Of a stretch of 64,000 nt of DNA, positions 46,617 through 59,915 are shown piece by piece. Position numbers and translations under genes: made by a program. Source of the DNA: Artemisia argyi. Lineage: Eukaryota; Streptophyta; Magnoliopsida; Asterales; Asteraceae. Positions within the stretch are counted from its first letter, which is position 1. Each line of letters starts with the position of its first letter. The notes beneath the pieces are model-generated. The model searched no databases. It was given only the letters and a program-made list of their open reading frames with translations, and was not told where the DNA came from. The DNA lies in assembly GCA_030686995.1 (NCBI GenBank), contig CM060680.1:80962060-81026059 (forward strand), read 5' to 3'.

Positions 46617-47174
46617 ATGAAGAATTTCACTTTCCTTATAGTATTGGTTCTCCTGGCAACACTCCCATTCAAGAACACCAGTGCTCAGACTTGCAAACCT
46701 AGTGGTGGAATACGAGGGATTAAACCACCACCTGGACAGTGCAACCAAATGAATGACTCGGATTGTTGTGTCCAGGCAAGTTCTACACCACGTACACATG
46801 CTCGCCTCCTGTGACAGGTGGTACGAAAGCCACACTTACGATCAATAGTTTCCAAAAGGGAGGTGATGGAGGTGGTCCATCGGAGTGTACGTGACAACCA
46901 ATACCATTCTGATGACACACCAGTTGTCGCACTCTCAACCGGATGGTACAAGGGAGGGGATAGGTGCCACAAGTATATTACGATAAATGGAAACGGGAGG
47001 AGTGTGAAGGCCATGGTTGTTGATGAGTGTGATTCTACAATGGGTTGTGATGCTGATCATGACTATCAACCACCTTGTCCCAACAATATTGTTGATGCAT
47101 CAAAAGCAGTGTGGAAAGCGTTAGGTGTATCGGAGGATAACTGGGGAGATTTGGATATTACTTGGTCAGAATGA
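46617..47174 (+). pseudogene. Kiwellin type B, copy 3, double frameshift
   Basis: Near-identical to type B copy 1 but with two small lesions. One G is missing in GTCCAGGCAAG (about 46775, intact copies have GTCCAGGGCAAG), which shifts the frame at codon 53 and leads to a stop at about 46812. A 4 bp insertion in GAGTGTACGTGACAAC (about 46889-46892, intact copies GAGTGTGACAAC) brings the frame back, and the rest reads correctly to DLDITWSE. Minus one plus four restores the phase, but the stop in between still kills the full protein. The rest of the sequence, including the promoter, is well preserved, so inactivation is recent. WGDLDITW is intact here. Confidence 0.92.
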
Positions 47175-47999
47175 GTGTATCTCCTCCTTGTAATTCTGTA
47201 TTATGGTTGTTTTGGTTTATTGTTCATGTAAATGAAACGCGTGAATCTATACGTATACATGACTAAATTATTGCAAAGACACTCATAACAAAATACACAC
47301 ATGAACTTATCCCCTTTAAAAAATTATTAGTCTCTCTTGTTCTACTAGTGGGTTTTATTTCAGAATTTAGTTTCATAATTAGCAAGGATATAAAGACAGT
47401 AATTGTACCACTTATGATTTCTTAATAATGGGTAGGCACAATTTTAAAAAATTAAAAGAGGTACACAGGAGGTATGCATAATTTTTTTTAGAATAAAAGA
47501 GACGAAACGAGACGAAATGGTAGATAAGGAGATGAAACCAAGTGGTGCTGAATGAACCATTAAACAAACTAATACTCTGCTGGCATCAAATGAAATCTAA
47601 AACTCAAGACTAAAAGAAGCAAAAGGAAGTTTCGAAAATCGATACAGCAACCTATGAGTACCCAGTACCTTTGCTTCAAAACAGGTTTTTGTGATTTATG
47701 TGCACAACTTCTTTTTCAGGAACAGCTATGAAGACCGCAAATATATACGTAGATCATTCTTTTAATTTCCAAGGAATACTGATGCCATGTTTGATCGTTA
47801 CTTAGCTATCTGAACTAAGTATTGCCGGTCACTAGCTTCTTCTTGTTGGTTCATTTTAATTTTATACAACTCATATTTCTGCTGATTTTTTCTAGACAAT
47901 ACTTAGAAGCTAGCAGAATATACAACGTTAACGACTGGCAAAAAAATAAATAAATAAATAAATAAATAAAAAGCCAAACCATAACAAAATGTACAACAC

Positions 48000-48171
48000 C
48001 TAAGCCCCTTCAAGTCTTTTTATTGGCTGAGAACCACAAGGATCAAAACCAGAAGAAATCAGGAAGGCGCCAATGGAATATATAGTGGTTAGAGATTTGT
48101 TGCAATGTGATATGATCCAACGAAAGAAATCATTTAGAGACTGCTGAAACTCTTGCCCAAGTTTCATACTT
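48000..48171 (-). pseudogene. Gene fragment X, copy 3
   Basis: Counterpart of 26121-26292 with the stop TAG at 48000-48002 and the same LNDFFRWIISHC core. Parent gene unknown. Confidence 0.4.
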
Positions 48172-48659
48172 TATACAACAGCCGCACAGTTGTCTATCAC
48201 AGCATTGATACATTAATGTTGAAAAAGAGCAAGTATACTTACTTTCGCATACCGCAGTGAAACTCCCAGTCATTGCTAAAATGTAATTTTTTGGTTAGTC
48301 AGCCATAGAATTCGCATACCACAGTGAAACTCCCAGTCATTGCGGGAACAGCTAGCAATATAATGCTCTTCCGAGCTCTCACCCATTTTAATGTTTAAAA
48401 CAGACTTTCATATCAGCCATGAATTATTATTCTGTGAGACCCTTAGAATATCTATAATTAATATAGTCTGTCTCATCAGTCAGTTAAGCAGAGTTTGTGT
48501 AGTGTGAATATGGCCTCTCTTTACATATAAACCATGAACTCGAATATGATGATGATAATAGTAATAATTAAAAGAGAAACAATTCCAAAATAACTCTTAT
48601 CTGATTTTTCTTAAAGCCACCAGAAAAGGTTAAAGTAGTATACATATGCTGATGTTCTG

Positions 48660-48662
<3 letters not shown>

Positions 48663-48694
<32 letters not shown>
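48663..48694. repeat. Poly(A) tract, 32 bp
   Basis: Same site as 26784-26838 but shorter. Confidence 0.9.
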
Positions 48695-48695
<1 letters not shown>

Positions 48696-48934
48696 ACGAA
48701 AGTCCTAATAGTCAAAATGAAAACTTTTATCTTTTAAGACTACCAGAGTGGACAAACTTGTATTCAACTATAGAGTAGACAATTTTGTTCTGTATGGCAA
48801 GTCAGTTGAAATGGCATGTTGCATTTCTTGGTTTTATGATAAAGAAATTGAAGGTGCAACAGCGTTACAATTTTACCCATTTTCAGACCCGGAAATTAAA
48901 GACAACAATTTTGGCCTGTTGATGAGCCATAGTC

Positions 48935-48944
48935 TATAAAAAAG
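48935..48944 (+). promoter_or_regulatory. TATA box of type A gene 3
   Basis: TATAAAAAAG after GAGCCATAGTC, 71 bp before the ATG. Confidence 0.65.
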
Positions 48945-49014
48945 AAATCACGTTACCTTACAATGCACTCAAAACAAGTATAAAAAAATATACACACATA
49001 CTCTTAGATAGAGA

Positions 49015-49566
49015 ATGAAGAGCTATTGTTTACTTTTTATCTTGGCTCTATTAGCAGCATCGTTATTTGAGATAAAAGCTCAAACTTGCAAACCAAGTGG
49101 TGGTATACGGGGAAAGAAACCACCCGCTGGACAATGCAATCGTGAAAATGATTCGGATTGTTGTGTCCAGGGCAAGTTCTACACCACATATACTTGCTCA
49201 CCTCCAGTGACAAGTGGTACTAAAGCTACACTGACCATTAACAGTTTCCAAAAGGGAGGTGATGGTGGTGGTCCATCGGAGTGTGACAACCAATACCACT
49301 CTGATGACACACCAGTTGTTGCACTATCAACCGGATGGTACAAGGGAGGGGATAGATGCCACAAGTATATAACAATTAATGGAAATGGGAAGAGCGTGAA
49401 GGCCATGGTTGTCGATGAGTGTGACTCTACAATGGGTTGTGATTCAGATCATGACTATCAACCACCTTGTCCTAACAATATCGTTGATGCATCAAAAGCA
49501 GTGTGGAAAGCCTTGGGAGTATCCGAAGACAATTGGGGAGATTTGGATATTACTTGGTCCGAATGA
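49015..49566 (+). CDS. Kiwellin / ripening-related protein, type A, copy 3
   Basis: Intronless, 183 residues, intact. Signal peptide variant MKSYCLLF with Leu for Ser at position 17. One mature change, Arg to Lys at position 126 (GNGKSVKA). Ten cysteines and all core motifs kept. Direct counterpart of the 27152 gene by flanks. Its B partner at 46.6 kb is broken. The 3' untranslated region is followed by 41 T at 49627-49667, which could affect transcript ends. Confidence 0.93.
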   Translation: MKSYCLLFILALLAASLFEIKAQTCKPSGGIRGKKPPAGQCNRENDSDCCVQGKFYTTYTCSPPVTSGTKATLTINSFQKGGDGGGPSECDNQYHSDDTPVVALSTGWYKGGDRCHKYITINGNGKSVKAMVVDECDSTMGCDSDHDYQPPCPNNIVDASKAVWKALGVSEDNWGDLDITWSE

Positions 49567-49623
49567 TTACATCTATTCTTATAAATATGTACAAAAGTTA
49601 TCATGCTTTATACTTCTGAATGT

Positions 49624-49626
<3 letters not shown>

Positions 49627-49667
<41 letters not shown>
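49627..49667. repeat. Poly(T) tract in the 3' flank of type A gene 3
   Basis: 41 T followed by CTT repeats. The same place has only about 10 T at 27763 and a (GT)n run at about 62918. Confidence 0.95.
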
Positions 49668-52252
49668 CTTCTTCTTCTTTTTTTTTCGGCGATTATATTT
49701 GTGAATGTAATATATATGCTATTAAATTGGGTATTCCGTAATATTATGTATCAAAATTATTAACTTCTTGTGTTTCATACAAGACTTTAATTAGACAAAT
49801 AGGCTACCCATGCAGTCAAACAACTACAAAATACACTCTTTTAACTTTAGATGTTACTAAACCACTAACTTTATGTGGGAATTCCTTCAGAATTCAGATT
49901 TTAATGGAATAGATAGACAGAAACTACAAAAGTTGCACGTGTAAGCGACCAAATCTCTCATACAATTGTGTAGCTCCTTGAGTATATAAATGTACATCAA
50001 TTTCAATCAATGAAATCAACCTTTTCACATACAAATAATATTACCTTTATAGTCTTATACCACACGGTGGTAGAGATGGGCCAATAGAATCGAGAAAGCA
50101 AAAAAGGAAGAAGTAGTAGATAGTTTTAACAACCGATACAACACTGAACTCATTAAAAAAAATGTGTACTTCCAAAACATATTCATACTAGCTTATGACA
50201 AATTGAGCAACTTGAGGAATACGTAGTTGAATACATTCATAATGATGATATGAACTACATATTTAGAGTTATGAGCGGCGTAAAGGGTTTGAGCAAACAT
50301 TTAGTTGGTTTATACTCCTTTTTGGGGTTTTAGTTGTTTTAATTTCTTTGCATATTTGCTTCATGTTTGTTTGTCTAATGTTTGTTTTTCGAAATCAATA
50401 TTTTGTAGAGGGTTGCCCTGGACTTTATCTGGGACAAGATTTCCTGAAGGACTAAAATTAGTTTTTAAAAATAAAAAGAATGAATTGAAGCTGCCTAATA
50501 CTTGGAAACATATGGTTTATAAAAATCTTTCTTTAAAAATTTAAACTACACATGATTCTTTGAAATTATGCTCCTATAGTCCTATCTACACTGCTATTAA
50601 ATAGATATGACATGCTTTTCATCTAAGATATATTAAACTAATAAGTTAATGCATTATGGTATTTTTTTGACGCATTTGTCGAGAGTGAGAGTTGCTAATA
50701 GTTTCTTATTAAAGGCGTTACTTTGTTGATATTGATTTTGCCATGCTATTGTTAATGCTTTCTATTGCCGATGTTGTTGTTTCGTGCTAGGTATTTTATA
50801 TTAAATCTTGTCATTAGAATGGCAGAGAACAACGTTGGACATCTTAATTCTGGGGATCGAAATAGAATCTTAGAAGCCAAAATGTCTATCGTAGATGGAT
50901 ATCCCAAAATGTACCCAAGCCAGAACCAATTGGCTATTGTTGTATATTTCTTGATAGCGAGGTACATTCTAGGATTTAAATATGCAATAGCCATGTGAGT
51001 TGTTAATATATGTTTTATGATGTCATAATGTGCATCAGTCAATCCTTGATTGGATCAACCTACATGATTTCATATTTCAGTTGCAAACCGACAAGTAAGT
51101 GGTAACAGACTTTTGACAACATAGTGAGTCTCAGATTTGGAAGAAACTCAAAGTTTGAAAATATATCAACAACTGACTTTCCGAACCAATATTTTTAACT
51201 TTGCTTTATATATTTAGCTTGATTTCAAGATACTTTAGCCAGACATCTAGGGTAAATTCAGCATCCTCTTTTGACACGTAATGCACAGCTATTAGGGTGA
51301 GCATGGTGTGGGTTAGTGTGGTTTTTGGTAAAAATCAAACAGCATCCGCAATTGCGGTTTTTAAAAAATAAGAATCCACAACCGCGCGATTTTGCAGTTT
51401 CGGTTTGGTTTTTGCGGTTTTTTCGGTGGTTAATGTTTTTTTCTTAAATTATATTTTTTTTGTATACATTTATTACAGAATAAATATATCATAAGGTTAT
51501 ATGAGGGGTTGAAAATATATATACAAAATTATATGTATTAGTATAAAATACAATAGAGAAAGTCAAATGAGATAAAAAAAAATTAAAAATATCGATGACA
51601 AATTGAATGAAAAATAAAATTATATGACCTAAAAACTAAGACAATAATTAACCAATAAAATGTGTATAAAATAACTAACTATAAAAGTATTAACAAAGGC
51701 ATTTTATCATACAAAAATTATGAAATTTAGTGGAGTTATTTAAAAAAATGAATATGACGGAGTGGTTCGGTGCGGTTATTCGGTGGAAACCGAAACCGCA
51801 CCGCAAATGCAGTTTTTCTAATGAAATTAATACTAGGTTCATTTTTTTTAGTCTAGTTTCCAAAAATGTCAGATTTTTACCATTTATTTTATAAAATTAA
51901 AAGTATACACGTATGTCAAAGCTGTTAAAAATCAAAAACTATAACCTAACTTGTTCGGGGCCATATTTTATTTGTTACTTATCGTCACGGTTCCTCCAAC
52001 TCTCATAATTTAATTTAAAGTCTTATCTACAAAAGTCTCAATTGGCTCAACATGCAATTTTGCTTTCAATGTAATGATTTTTATGATCCTAATCTGGTAC
52101 TCAGAAACTTGTCGGTTTTGACTAGTAGTAGCATATGGTTTATCAAAAATACTAAATCAACTGCAAAAATTATGAAATTTGACGTGGAACATCCTAACAA
52201 ATGTATAAAAGTCTGTAAAAATTGGAAAGGTCCAGAAAATGTTTAGGTTGGT

Positions 52253-52518
52253 TGTAACATCCCGCCTAGTGATACACAATATTGTCCGCTTTGCCATGAT
52301 GGCTCACGGCTTTGCTTTTGTGGCCCTCGTGTGAGACTTCCCGGCATGTCACCTAGGCCAGTGCTACTCTCATACGACCACGCTTAGCTTCTAGTTCCCG
52401 AGAACTCTACTCGCAGTAGACCACAAAACGCGTTGTGTCTGATAAGGCGAATGTTATTCTTATATACCCAGTATCTCTCCAAGCCTCTGTCGATGAGGGA
52501 TTTGCCTAGGGTGTTATA
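52253..52518 (-). repeat. Cassandra LTR (3')
   Basis: 266 bp. The 5S-like part is more diverged here (GCTAAGCGTGGTCG, GGTGACATGCCGGGAAGTC), and the terminal TGTTATA replaces TGTTACA. Confidence 0.85.
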
Positions 52519-52608
52519 ATCACCCCCCCCCCCCCTTAGGGACTCATCATCCACGATGAGGTTTGCCCCCACCATCCTGAACGGCTCTGGAGTGGCTCTG
52601 ATACCATT

Positions 52609-52874
52609 TGTAACATCCCGCCTACTGATACACAATATTGTCCGCTTTGCCCTGATGGCTCACGGCTTTGCTTTTGTGGCCCTCGTGTGAGACTTCTCAG
52701 CAGGTCACCCAGGCCAGTGCTACTCTCACACGAGCACGCTTAACTGCTAGTTCCTGAGAACCCTACTCGCAATAGACTACAAAACACGTTGTGTCTGATA
52801 AGGCGAATGTTATTCTTATATACCCAGCATCTCTCCAAGCCTCTGTCGATGTGGGATTTGCCTAGGGTGTTACA
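52609..52874 (-). repeat. Cassandra LTR (5')
   Basis: 266 bp with the better-preserved 5S-like sequence, including AGTTAAGCGTGCT, which matches the A-box region of plant 5S rRNA. Confidence 0.85.
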
Positions 52875-55804
52875 TTGGGTTTTCATAGTAAAGTTCATGA
52901 CTAAAAATTCTGAACAACAACTTGTTTATACACTTAACTTTAGCTCAATTTCAACACCCAAATCATATAATGGTGATAACACAAAGACATGAAATGATAT
53001 GTAAACTTAATCTGAGTATGGAAATAGGTATAGGATGCTTACAAATTAGTTAGTGATGAATGGATGATTAGGAACACAAGTAAAACCCAATGATCACACC
53101 AAAACCCTAACTATTAGCTTCCAAAAACCCTAATTTTCTTAACCCTTCTTGCAAAAACCCTTGGAACTCTAATGATCACCCTAGGACCAGCTGAATTATG
53201 TGTGAATTGTGAGAGCGTTTAAGTGTAGAAATTAATGGAAATGGTCTTACTATTTATAGGGGAAGGGTTAGCATAAAGTGTATCAATTGACAAGACTCTT
53301 TTGCATGGATGGGTGATGGTGTGGTGCATGGTGGTGGCGTGAAGATGGTCTATGGGAAACGGAGGCAAGATTTGATGTGTTGTGATGTTGGTTTCAAGTG
53401 TTTTGCATGTTAGTAAGGTAGTATGTTTAGGAATTATTTGATATAATATATTTAATGGGGATTTTAAGTGTTTTATTAAGGGAGGGCAGGTTTTTGATGG
53501 GTATAAGGGGAGGGAAAAGAGTTATTTTTAAAGTGTACAAGTGTTAGGAGTATCTGTAGAAAGGTGGTGAGGGTTTCGGGTATATTATGCATGTATGAAA
53601 TGCAATAAAAGGCAAGACTTGTATGATTTTAATTAGACTTATTAAATATGTGAAAACGTAGAGGGGGTTGATTATGTTACCGTTTAAAAACTTTAAAAGT
53701 TGTTATATCAAATATCCAATTAAGCTTATTGTTATATGAAAAATGCCAATTATAGTCTTATGACTAATATGAAACATATAGTAAAACAAGTTGTCACACA
53801 AGCAAAAAAATCAAGCCACAACACAAACAATAATATAATGCAAGTATAAAAGTAAAGAAAGTGCAAACCGCACACGATGATTTATAGTGGTTCGGTCACG
53901 AAGGTCCTCTCCCTACTCTACTCCCCGAGTACCTAACTCGAGAGTTACTTCACTAGATCAACAAGTTCCCTTCTCAGCGGAGAAAACCTTACAAACGTCG
54001 CTTACACTTTTTTCGGTACAAAGCTAAATACCGGCTTCTAGTTCGAGGTGGAAACAACCTAACGTCGCCTATACAATATTTCTAACACTAAGCTAGATGT
54101 CGAGTTCTTTTACAAGGGTATAACCACTCCCGTTATGTTTTATGGCCCAACATAAAAACCTTGTGTTTTATGGCACAAACACAAAAACCATCTAATCTAG
54201 TTTGGTGATTATATTGCGATGATACAATGATGATCCATTACATAAATGTCTAATGGATATGAATGACTAATCTAAATGAACTTTTTGAATAAGAAGTCTT
54301 CAATCAATGAGGATGACAAGAGCTTTTGAATCTTCATATGATGATATGCTTTGGTGGATGATGATGGCAAGATCTCCAAGCTTTCTTTGGTGGATCAAGA
54401 TGTATGATATGCTTACAACAAAGATGAATGTTAGAAGCATTATGATCATGTGATGGTGAGGGTGATTAATGTATGTTACTACATTGTTACCTACTGATTT
54501 AAATGTGTGTAAAATGATAGAGAGAATGTATATTCAAGTGATAAAAAATCAACTAAACTTGTCTTGCTATTTATAGGCAAAAAGTCCAAACAATATTTAT
54601 CAAATCTTAACCAAATCTAACCAAAGGATACCAAATCTTTCCATGATTCTTTGTGTATAAATCTAAACATAATATTTGCCAACTCTTTCTAAGGATTCTA
54701 GTGTGTAAATCTAAACAAAAGATTTGCCAAATCTTCCAAAGATCCTAAAGAGATATGATGATCCATGGAATGATTTAAAAATGCATTTCTATTTTAATTT
54801 AAAAGTTTAACTAAGTAAACTTGTAAAATGATTGTTATAGCTAGTTAAATGATATTGTTTAGTAAGTTAATGAGTTACTAAAAATGTTTGATTATTAATG
54901 TCATCACATTTTTATTATTTGAAAAACTTACTAATATTACTTTAACACATAATGTAGCACTTTTCCTATTTTGACACCGAAACTGCACTTTGACATATAA
55001 AATACTTAAAAACTCTAAAAGTATTTTAAACATTTTAAATGGTTAGTCAAGGGGTTTGATCATAACGCCACATAACAAACATGTACAATCCTGTGTTGTA
55101 GCATACGAGGACTCGAGACGTTGAATGTATGTTGAGACAAAATATGATTACGAGTAACTTGTACATTTTATGTTATGTATCAAGTTATACGTTTGTCATG
55201 AATCAAAATAAACGAGACTGTATAGATTAAATATAGTAATATTTGCACTAACAAAATCAAATGAAAAAATATATAAAATATGTTTATGCGAGTGTATATG
55301 CACATTGTTGATGTAGACTAAGCTTAGTCTATAGTTGGTAAATGTTAAATGTTGTTTTCGGTTTACGCGATTTAAATTAACGGTTATGCGTGAATATAAA
55401 TAATCAATATTCAAAGTGAGTTGTTTTAGATTAAAAGATGAGTACTGAAAATACAGGTTATGATAGTTGATTATGGGATATACAAAACAAGACCTAATTT
55501 TAGCAATATAACTTAGCTCAAAACCAGTATAAATATAGTTAAATCTAAAAAATAATAATAATAAAATAAATAAATAAAATAATAAGAATATCATAACATA
55601 ACATTGATTAACAAAATCACCTTGTACATCAGATATCGCAAAAAACAAACTATACAAATCTAAAAACCCACCCCAAACAACCTGATCTTCCCAAGAAACA
55701 ACAGCTTCTCATGTGCCCGAACTCTGTTTCTTTAACATGAATCAACAGCTCTATCGCTTTCTCTATATCATGTTTTTGATACCTTTCAAAGAAGCTAAAC
55801 TCTG

Positions 55805-56021
55805 CTAGGCGACAAACGAACCCTTCACCACCTCCAGCTCCTCAATAACACTTTCCCTCTTCTTAATAACCTCGTTTAAATCCATGCAAACCTTCATAAG
55901 CTCCTTGGCGAGCTTCCTATCCTCGGCAACTGATCTATCAAAGTAGACAAACATCTTGTCCTTCATAGATGTAGACTTTGGCGGCTATTGCGAGTTCGTC
56001 AAGACGTTCTAACATAACCAT
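55805..56021 (-). pseudogene. 71-codon frame, frameshifted copy
   Basis: Counterpart of 33301-33516 with an inserted base at GACTTTGGCGGC (copy 1 GACTTGGTGGC), giving 217 instead of 216 bp. Other changes are scattered. Unknown function. Confidence 0.4.
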
Positions 56022-58411
56022 TGTTCAAAATTATCCTGAATTTGTGTTCTTTTAGGTCTTAAGAATGTATAAATTGATGACATTGGGGCTCCTTTAAATA
56101 ACAAAAAAGCTATGTGAAAGGAAAGGCTGGAGGGAAGATTAGCAGTCGAGAATCTCATGATGATACTTGAAAACTAAAACACGTCGGCATATGTATGTCC
56201 AAACTGAAAATTCATAATTAGCTAAATTTATAGGATTTTTATTTAGATAAATCTAATGGGCTTAGTAGACTTGGGACATAAACTTATAGAAGAACTACTA
56301 CTATCAAAAAGTGTATCAACAACGGAACAGAAATAAGCATTCGATGTTCGATTCAGTAAGGGTTTTCGAAAACCGAATTACTAAAAACCAATGCTATAGA
56401 CTTTGGCATATGAAATGTAACTACTACATTTATAATAAAATCGCTTAAGCAGAACCAAAAATTGCAATTCCTTCATTAGAAAAAATGGATATTTCTGTTG
56501 TGCAATAGCATCGTATACAGATGCTCCGTCACGACATGTGGGTTGAAATCCTCATTAATACGATTAATTGAGTTCACCCCACTAATAAATTAATTTTCAG
56601 TTACGTTGGTAGTTAATTAATCAGTTGAATAGATATACAGATTTTTTTTTCCATTAGCATTTTGCATGATTTTATTTAGTTAAACGGTTAAATAGATAAA
56701 TTATGCTCTTTGAATATGCAATATATAAATGAAGAACTTAACATTAGTTTCAATAATTACGTTGTGATAATAACACAGTTCAACACATAACGAGTATTTA
56801 ATCAAAAAAATAAAACGGAAAATAATTATCACATTATATATGAGTATTTTGCACACGCATTTTAAGTGGGACTTGAACCCACAACCACTAGGTTAGGGAG
56901 TTTTCACACATTCTAAACAATAGGGGTGTTCAAAAAATCCATCAAACGTAGTCGACCCGCTCAATTTGAAACCACATGAAACTAAAAAAGCCCCAGACCA
57001 AAAAACCACTTATTACATTTCAATTTCGTTGTTTTATTTTCAAATATTCACATATACCTACATCGAACTATGTATTTTATACTAATTTTTAACTACATAT
57101 TTAAACAACTTACAAACATTGATTCTTTTATTTTACTACTTCTACAAAATAACGACTTTTACTAATCTAATATAACATGTACAAATATTTATGTATAACA
57201 TTCGATTAGTGTGATTGTAACCTATGAACGTCAAATAAATATTACTTTTTATTAGTTGATTTGTTATGCATTTTGATTTGAATGTAACTATTATGACGGA
57301 AAAACTTTAATATGGACTTTAAGGTTTTCAATGTTAGTTAATTTGACTACATTGATGATGAGGTTAAAAAACATGCGTTTTTAAGGGGTCATTTAACCTC
57401 TAAACTCGCACATATTTGATTAATACCCTCAATTGTTTCTTTTCGAGTTTTAGGTACTTGAGAAGCAAAAGATGGAAATCAACGTGTTTTTGGCTCATTT
57501 AGACAAGAAAATGAAGAAAACGACCAATTCACGAAACGCCCTTAAAGATGAAGTAATAAAATTCTCAAGTGACCACTCAGCCTCTGGGGATCATGTCATG
57601 ACCAAAATACGGATTTGATAAAGTTCCAGAATTTGCAAGTGACCATTCAGTGATTCAGTCTATAGTGACCACCTAGCCTGACGGCGTCACTACCATGCAA
57701 ACAGTGCATGACGATGTCACAAGCTACAAAGCGACGCCATCACAATGGCGACAATGCAAAGGACGAAACCCTAATGACGGTGAGCTGACGGCGTCACACC
57801 TATAAAGTGACACCGTCACAATTGTAAATCTATATATATTTTTCGTAGGATTTTCATTATGTGTGACACGTATTGGTAACACGTATTGACAGACTTTGGT
57901 GCACGAATTTTTCAGCTTTTGTAAGGGTTTTTAACCCTCTTGACTCCATGTTTTAATTGAAGGTAAGTTATTCAATTCATTAATTATTAAATATGTTTAT
58001 GTGTTGTTTGATTGTTTGTTAGGATTGAATGAACCTAGTTTTTTGATTATTGATTGTCGTCTCTTGTTTAATTAGTTGTTTTTGGCGTTAGAAGTAGGAA
58101 AATTGGCTAGGTCAAATATATTACTAGCTTGAACGTCCGACTAAACGCTCCACTATAGTGCAATAGTTGTTTTATCCGTTGTATTTATTTCGTGAATTCT
58201 GGTTGCGGACCTTAAGAGTCTTAACGAGTCTTATAATTTCCAAACGTTGTGGAACTGCGGATGCTGACATTAGAATTCTTAACGAGATCAATACATTCAT
58301 AGAGTTAGGGAAAGTATCACCACCCTACTACCAATATTAAGGAATACAACACGCTAATTAAAACAAGGACGTGACAATTCGACTAATTAATAGGAGATAA
58401 CTAGGGAGTAA

Positions 58412-58442
<31 letters not shown>

Positions 58443-59558
58443 GAGTAATAAGATTCTAAGTAAACACCTTTACTTATCATACTCGTTCACCACTTTAATT
58501 TTTCGCATAATTAGTTTAATTTAGTTTTAATTAGTTGAATTAGTAGTTATAAAACCAAACTCTTCAAACCCCGATATTTTTACTTGCTTTCCTTTAAATA
58601 TAAAAATACAAAAATAATTATCCATCACTTTTAGACCTAATTCGTCATACACTTCAACCTTCATAACACTATTCCCCTAGAGAACGATCATTTGCCGTGT
58701 CTTGCATATACTACACTACAACGGTTAGTTATTTTAAAACTTAGTGATTTTGCAAATTCCACATCAAATGACATTTTAGGTTCTAAATGTTATTGTTCAT
58801 CCAATTCAATTTGATTAAATGTGTAAACCGGTTAACCGTGACCCCGAACTGCAGGTAACCACTCATATTGGCTGCCAGCATGTCGAGTTACCCACATAGT
58901 AATGTTTTGTTTTCGAGAAGTGAAGTGATTTACCCTTCTTGTGATAGATAGTTTAAATCATCAACAAACTGCCCCATTGGCCCCACCCCATGAAAACGAC
59001 TCACAAGTACCCTAGGCAACAAGCCATAATTAGTATCAAAGTTTTCTAAAGAATTTTTCTAACTTTTTTCAAGCGGCGTTTTAGTATCCATGTGGTGTTT
59101 GTATGCTTTTTAAGAGGGTTTGTTTCGGTGTAGGTTATGCAAGGTTTTTTAGAAGTGCTTGTCGATTGAGTTTCGTTGTTTAAATTCTTGTTTTTTAGGT
59201 GTTCATGTAATCTCTAACTAAATAAAATTTAGGTTTCATCTGCTCGTCTTTTACGAGATGACGAGTCTTTGACTCATATGCACGCGGACCATTTTCCTAA
59301 ACACCCCAACATATTTACTAAACGAGGTTCGTACCTGATACCAATAGTATAAAAACATCAACAAGTCTAATCACTAAATCACCTTTGTAATTATCGTTGT
59401 AATCTCTTGCTTCTCGCAGGTTGTTAATATAAATGTAAAGGGCCAATGGCTTGATAATGTATTATAATTGTCATATCTTTTTCTATATATATCGAACAAT
59501 TTTTTGTATATTTTATTATCATTTTACCATTCATTTCATTAATCCAAAAAGAGCAAAA

Positions 59559-59563
<5 letters not shown>

Positions 59564-59599
<36 letters not shown>
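59564..59599. repeat. Poly(A) tract at module boundary
   Basis: 36 A that run directly into GTGGCGATGTTGTAGATCAC, the start of the conserved type B upstream module. Confidence 0.9.
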
Positions 59600-59601
<2 letters not shown>

Positions 59602-59836
59602 GGCGATGTTGTAGATCACACGCCTTTTAAATTGTAACAATCACAATAAAACAAGATTTATTAGCTAGACATGACAAATTTATATTCAACTCCTAAAATG
59701 AACAATGTTGCAATCTGACCTTTTATTCACTTTACACGGCATTCATACTAAATTTTATAAATAAAAAAGGAAGTGAACTTATGTAGAGTATGTTTCGATT
59801 ATAGCTGTAAGTTTGTCTTGATTTTTAGTAAAACTG

Positions 59837-59843
59837 TATAAAA
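59837..59843 (+). promoter_or_regulatory. TATA box of type B gene 4
   Basis: TATAAAA in the conserved B context, 73 bp before the ATG. Confidence 0.7.
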
Positions 59844-59915
59844 CAGAAGTTTCCGTATTGCTAAACACAGCACACAATTAATCAGAGGAGCAAATTAACA
59901 AGCCTAGAAGAGCAA

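Larger units (their letters stand above)
52253..52874 (-). mobile_element. Cassandra-type TRIM retrotransposon
   Basis: 622 bp: two LTRs of 266 bp (52253-52518 and 52609-52874) starting TGTAACATCCCGCCTA and ending GGGTGTTACA, around only 90 bp. Next to the right LTR the minus strand reads AATGGTATCAGAGCCAC, an exact primer-binding match. Flanks are TTGGT and TTGGG. Paralogous copy 1 (about 30320) has the empty site TTTAGGTTGGGTTTTCAT, so the duplication is TTGGG with one later change. On the minus strand each LTR carries a 5S-rRNA-like stretch (AGTTAAGCGTGCT, then GAGAGTAGCACTGG, then GGGTGACCTGCTGAGAAGTC), the hallmark of Cassandra elements. The 5S internal promoter may drive RNA polymerase III transcription. 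Confidence 0.88.
50020..59563. other. Spacer of about 9 kb, copy 2
   Basis: Counterpart of 28100-37025. It contains the hAT-like remnant (51293-51840), the Cassandra TRIM, the retroelement-like block (53.0-55.1 kb), the broken 71-codon frame, the T-arm-like remnant (56866-56882) and the GACGGCGTCAC cluster (57.67-57.83 kb). A poly(T) run at about 58417-58441 is expanded from about 8 T in copy 1. No functional gene seen. Confidence 0.6.

Noticed and set aside
48748..48939. A 63-residue frame in the promoter of type A copy 3
   Set aside because: The other copies have TGA where this one has TGG, and it lies within promoter sequence; opening is by chance.
49409..49741. A 110-residue plus-strand frame overlapping the end of type A copy 3 (and a similar one at 62701)
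   Set aside because: It is the kiwellin gene read in another frame and extended through a poly(T) or (GT)n tract; its length changes with the repeat.
55196..55657. A 153-residue hydrophobic minus-strand frame
   Set aside because: AT-rich Phe/Tyr/Ile-dominated composition, not open in the sister spacer, no motif.
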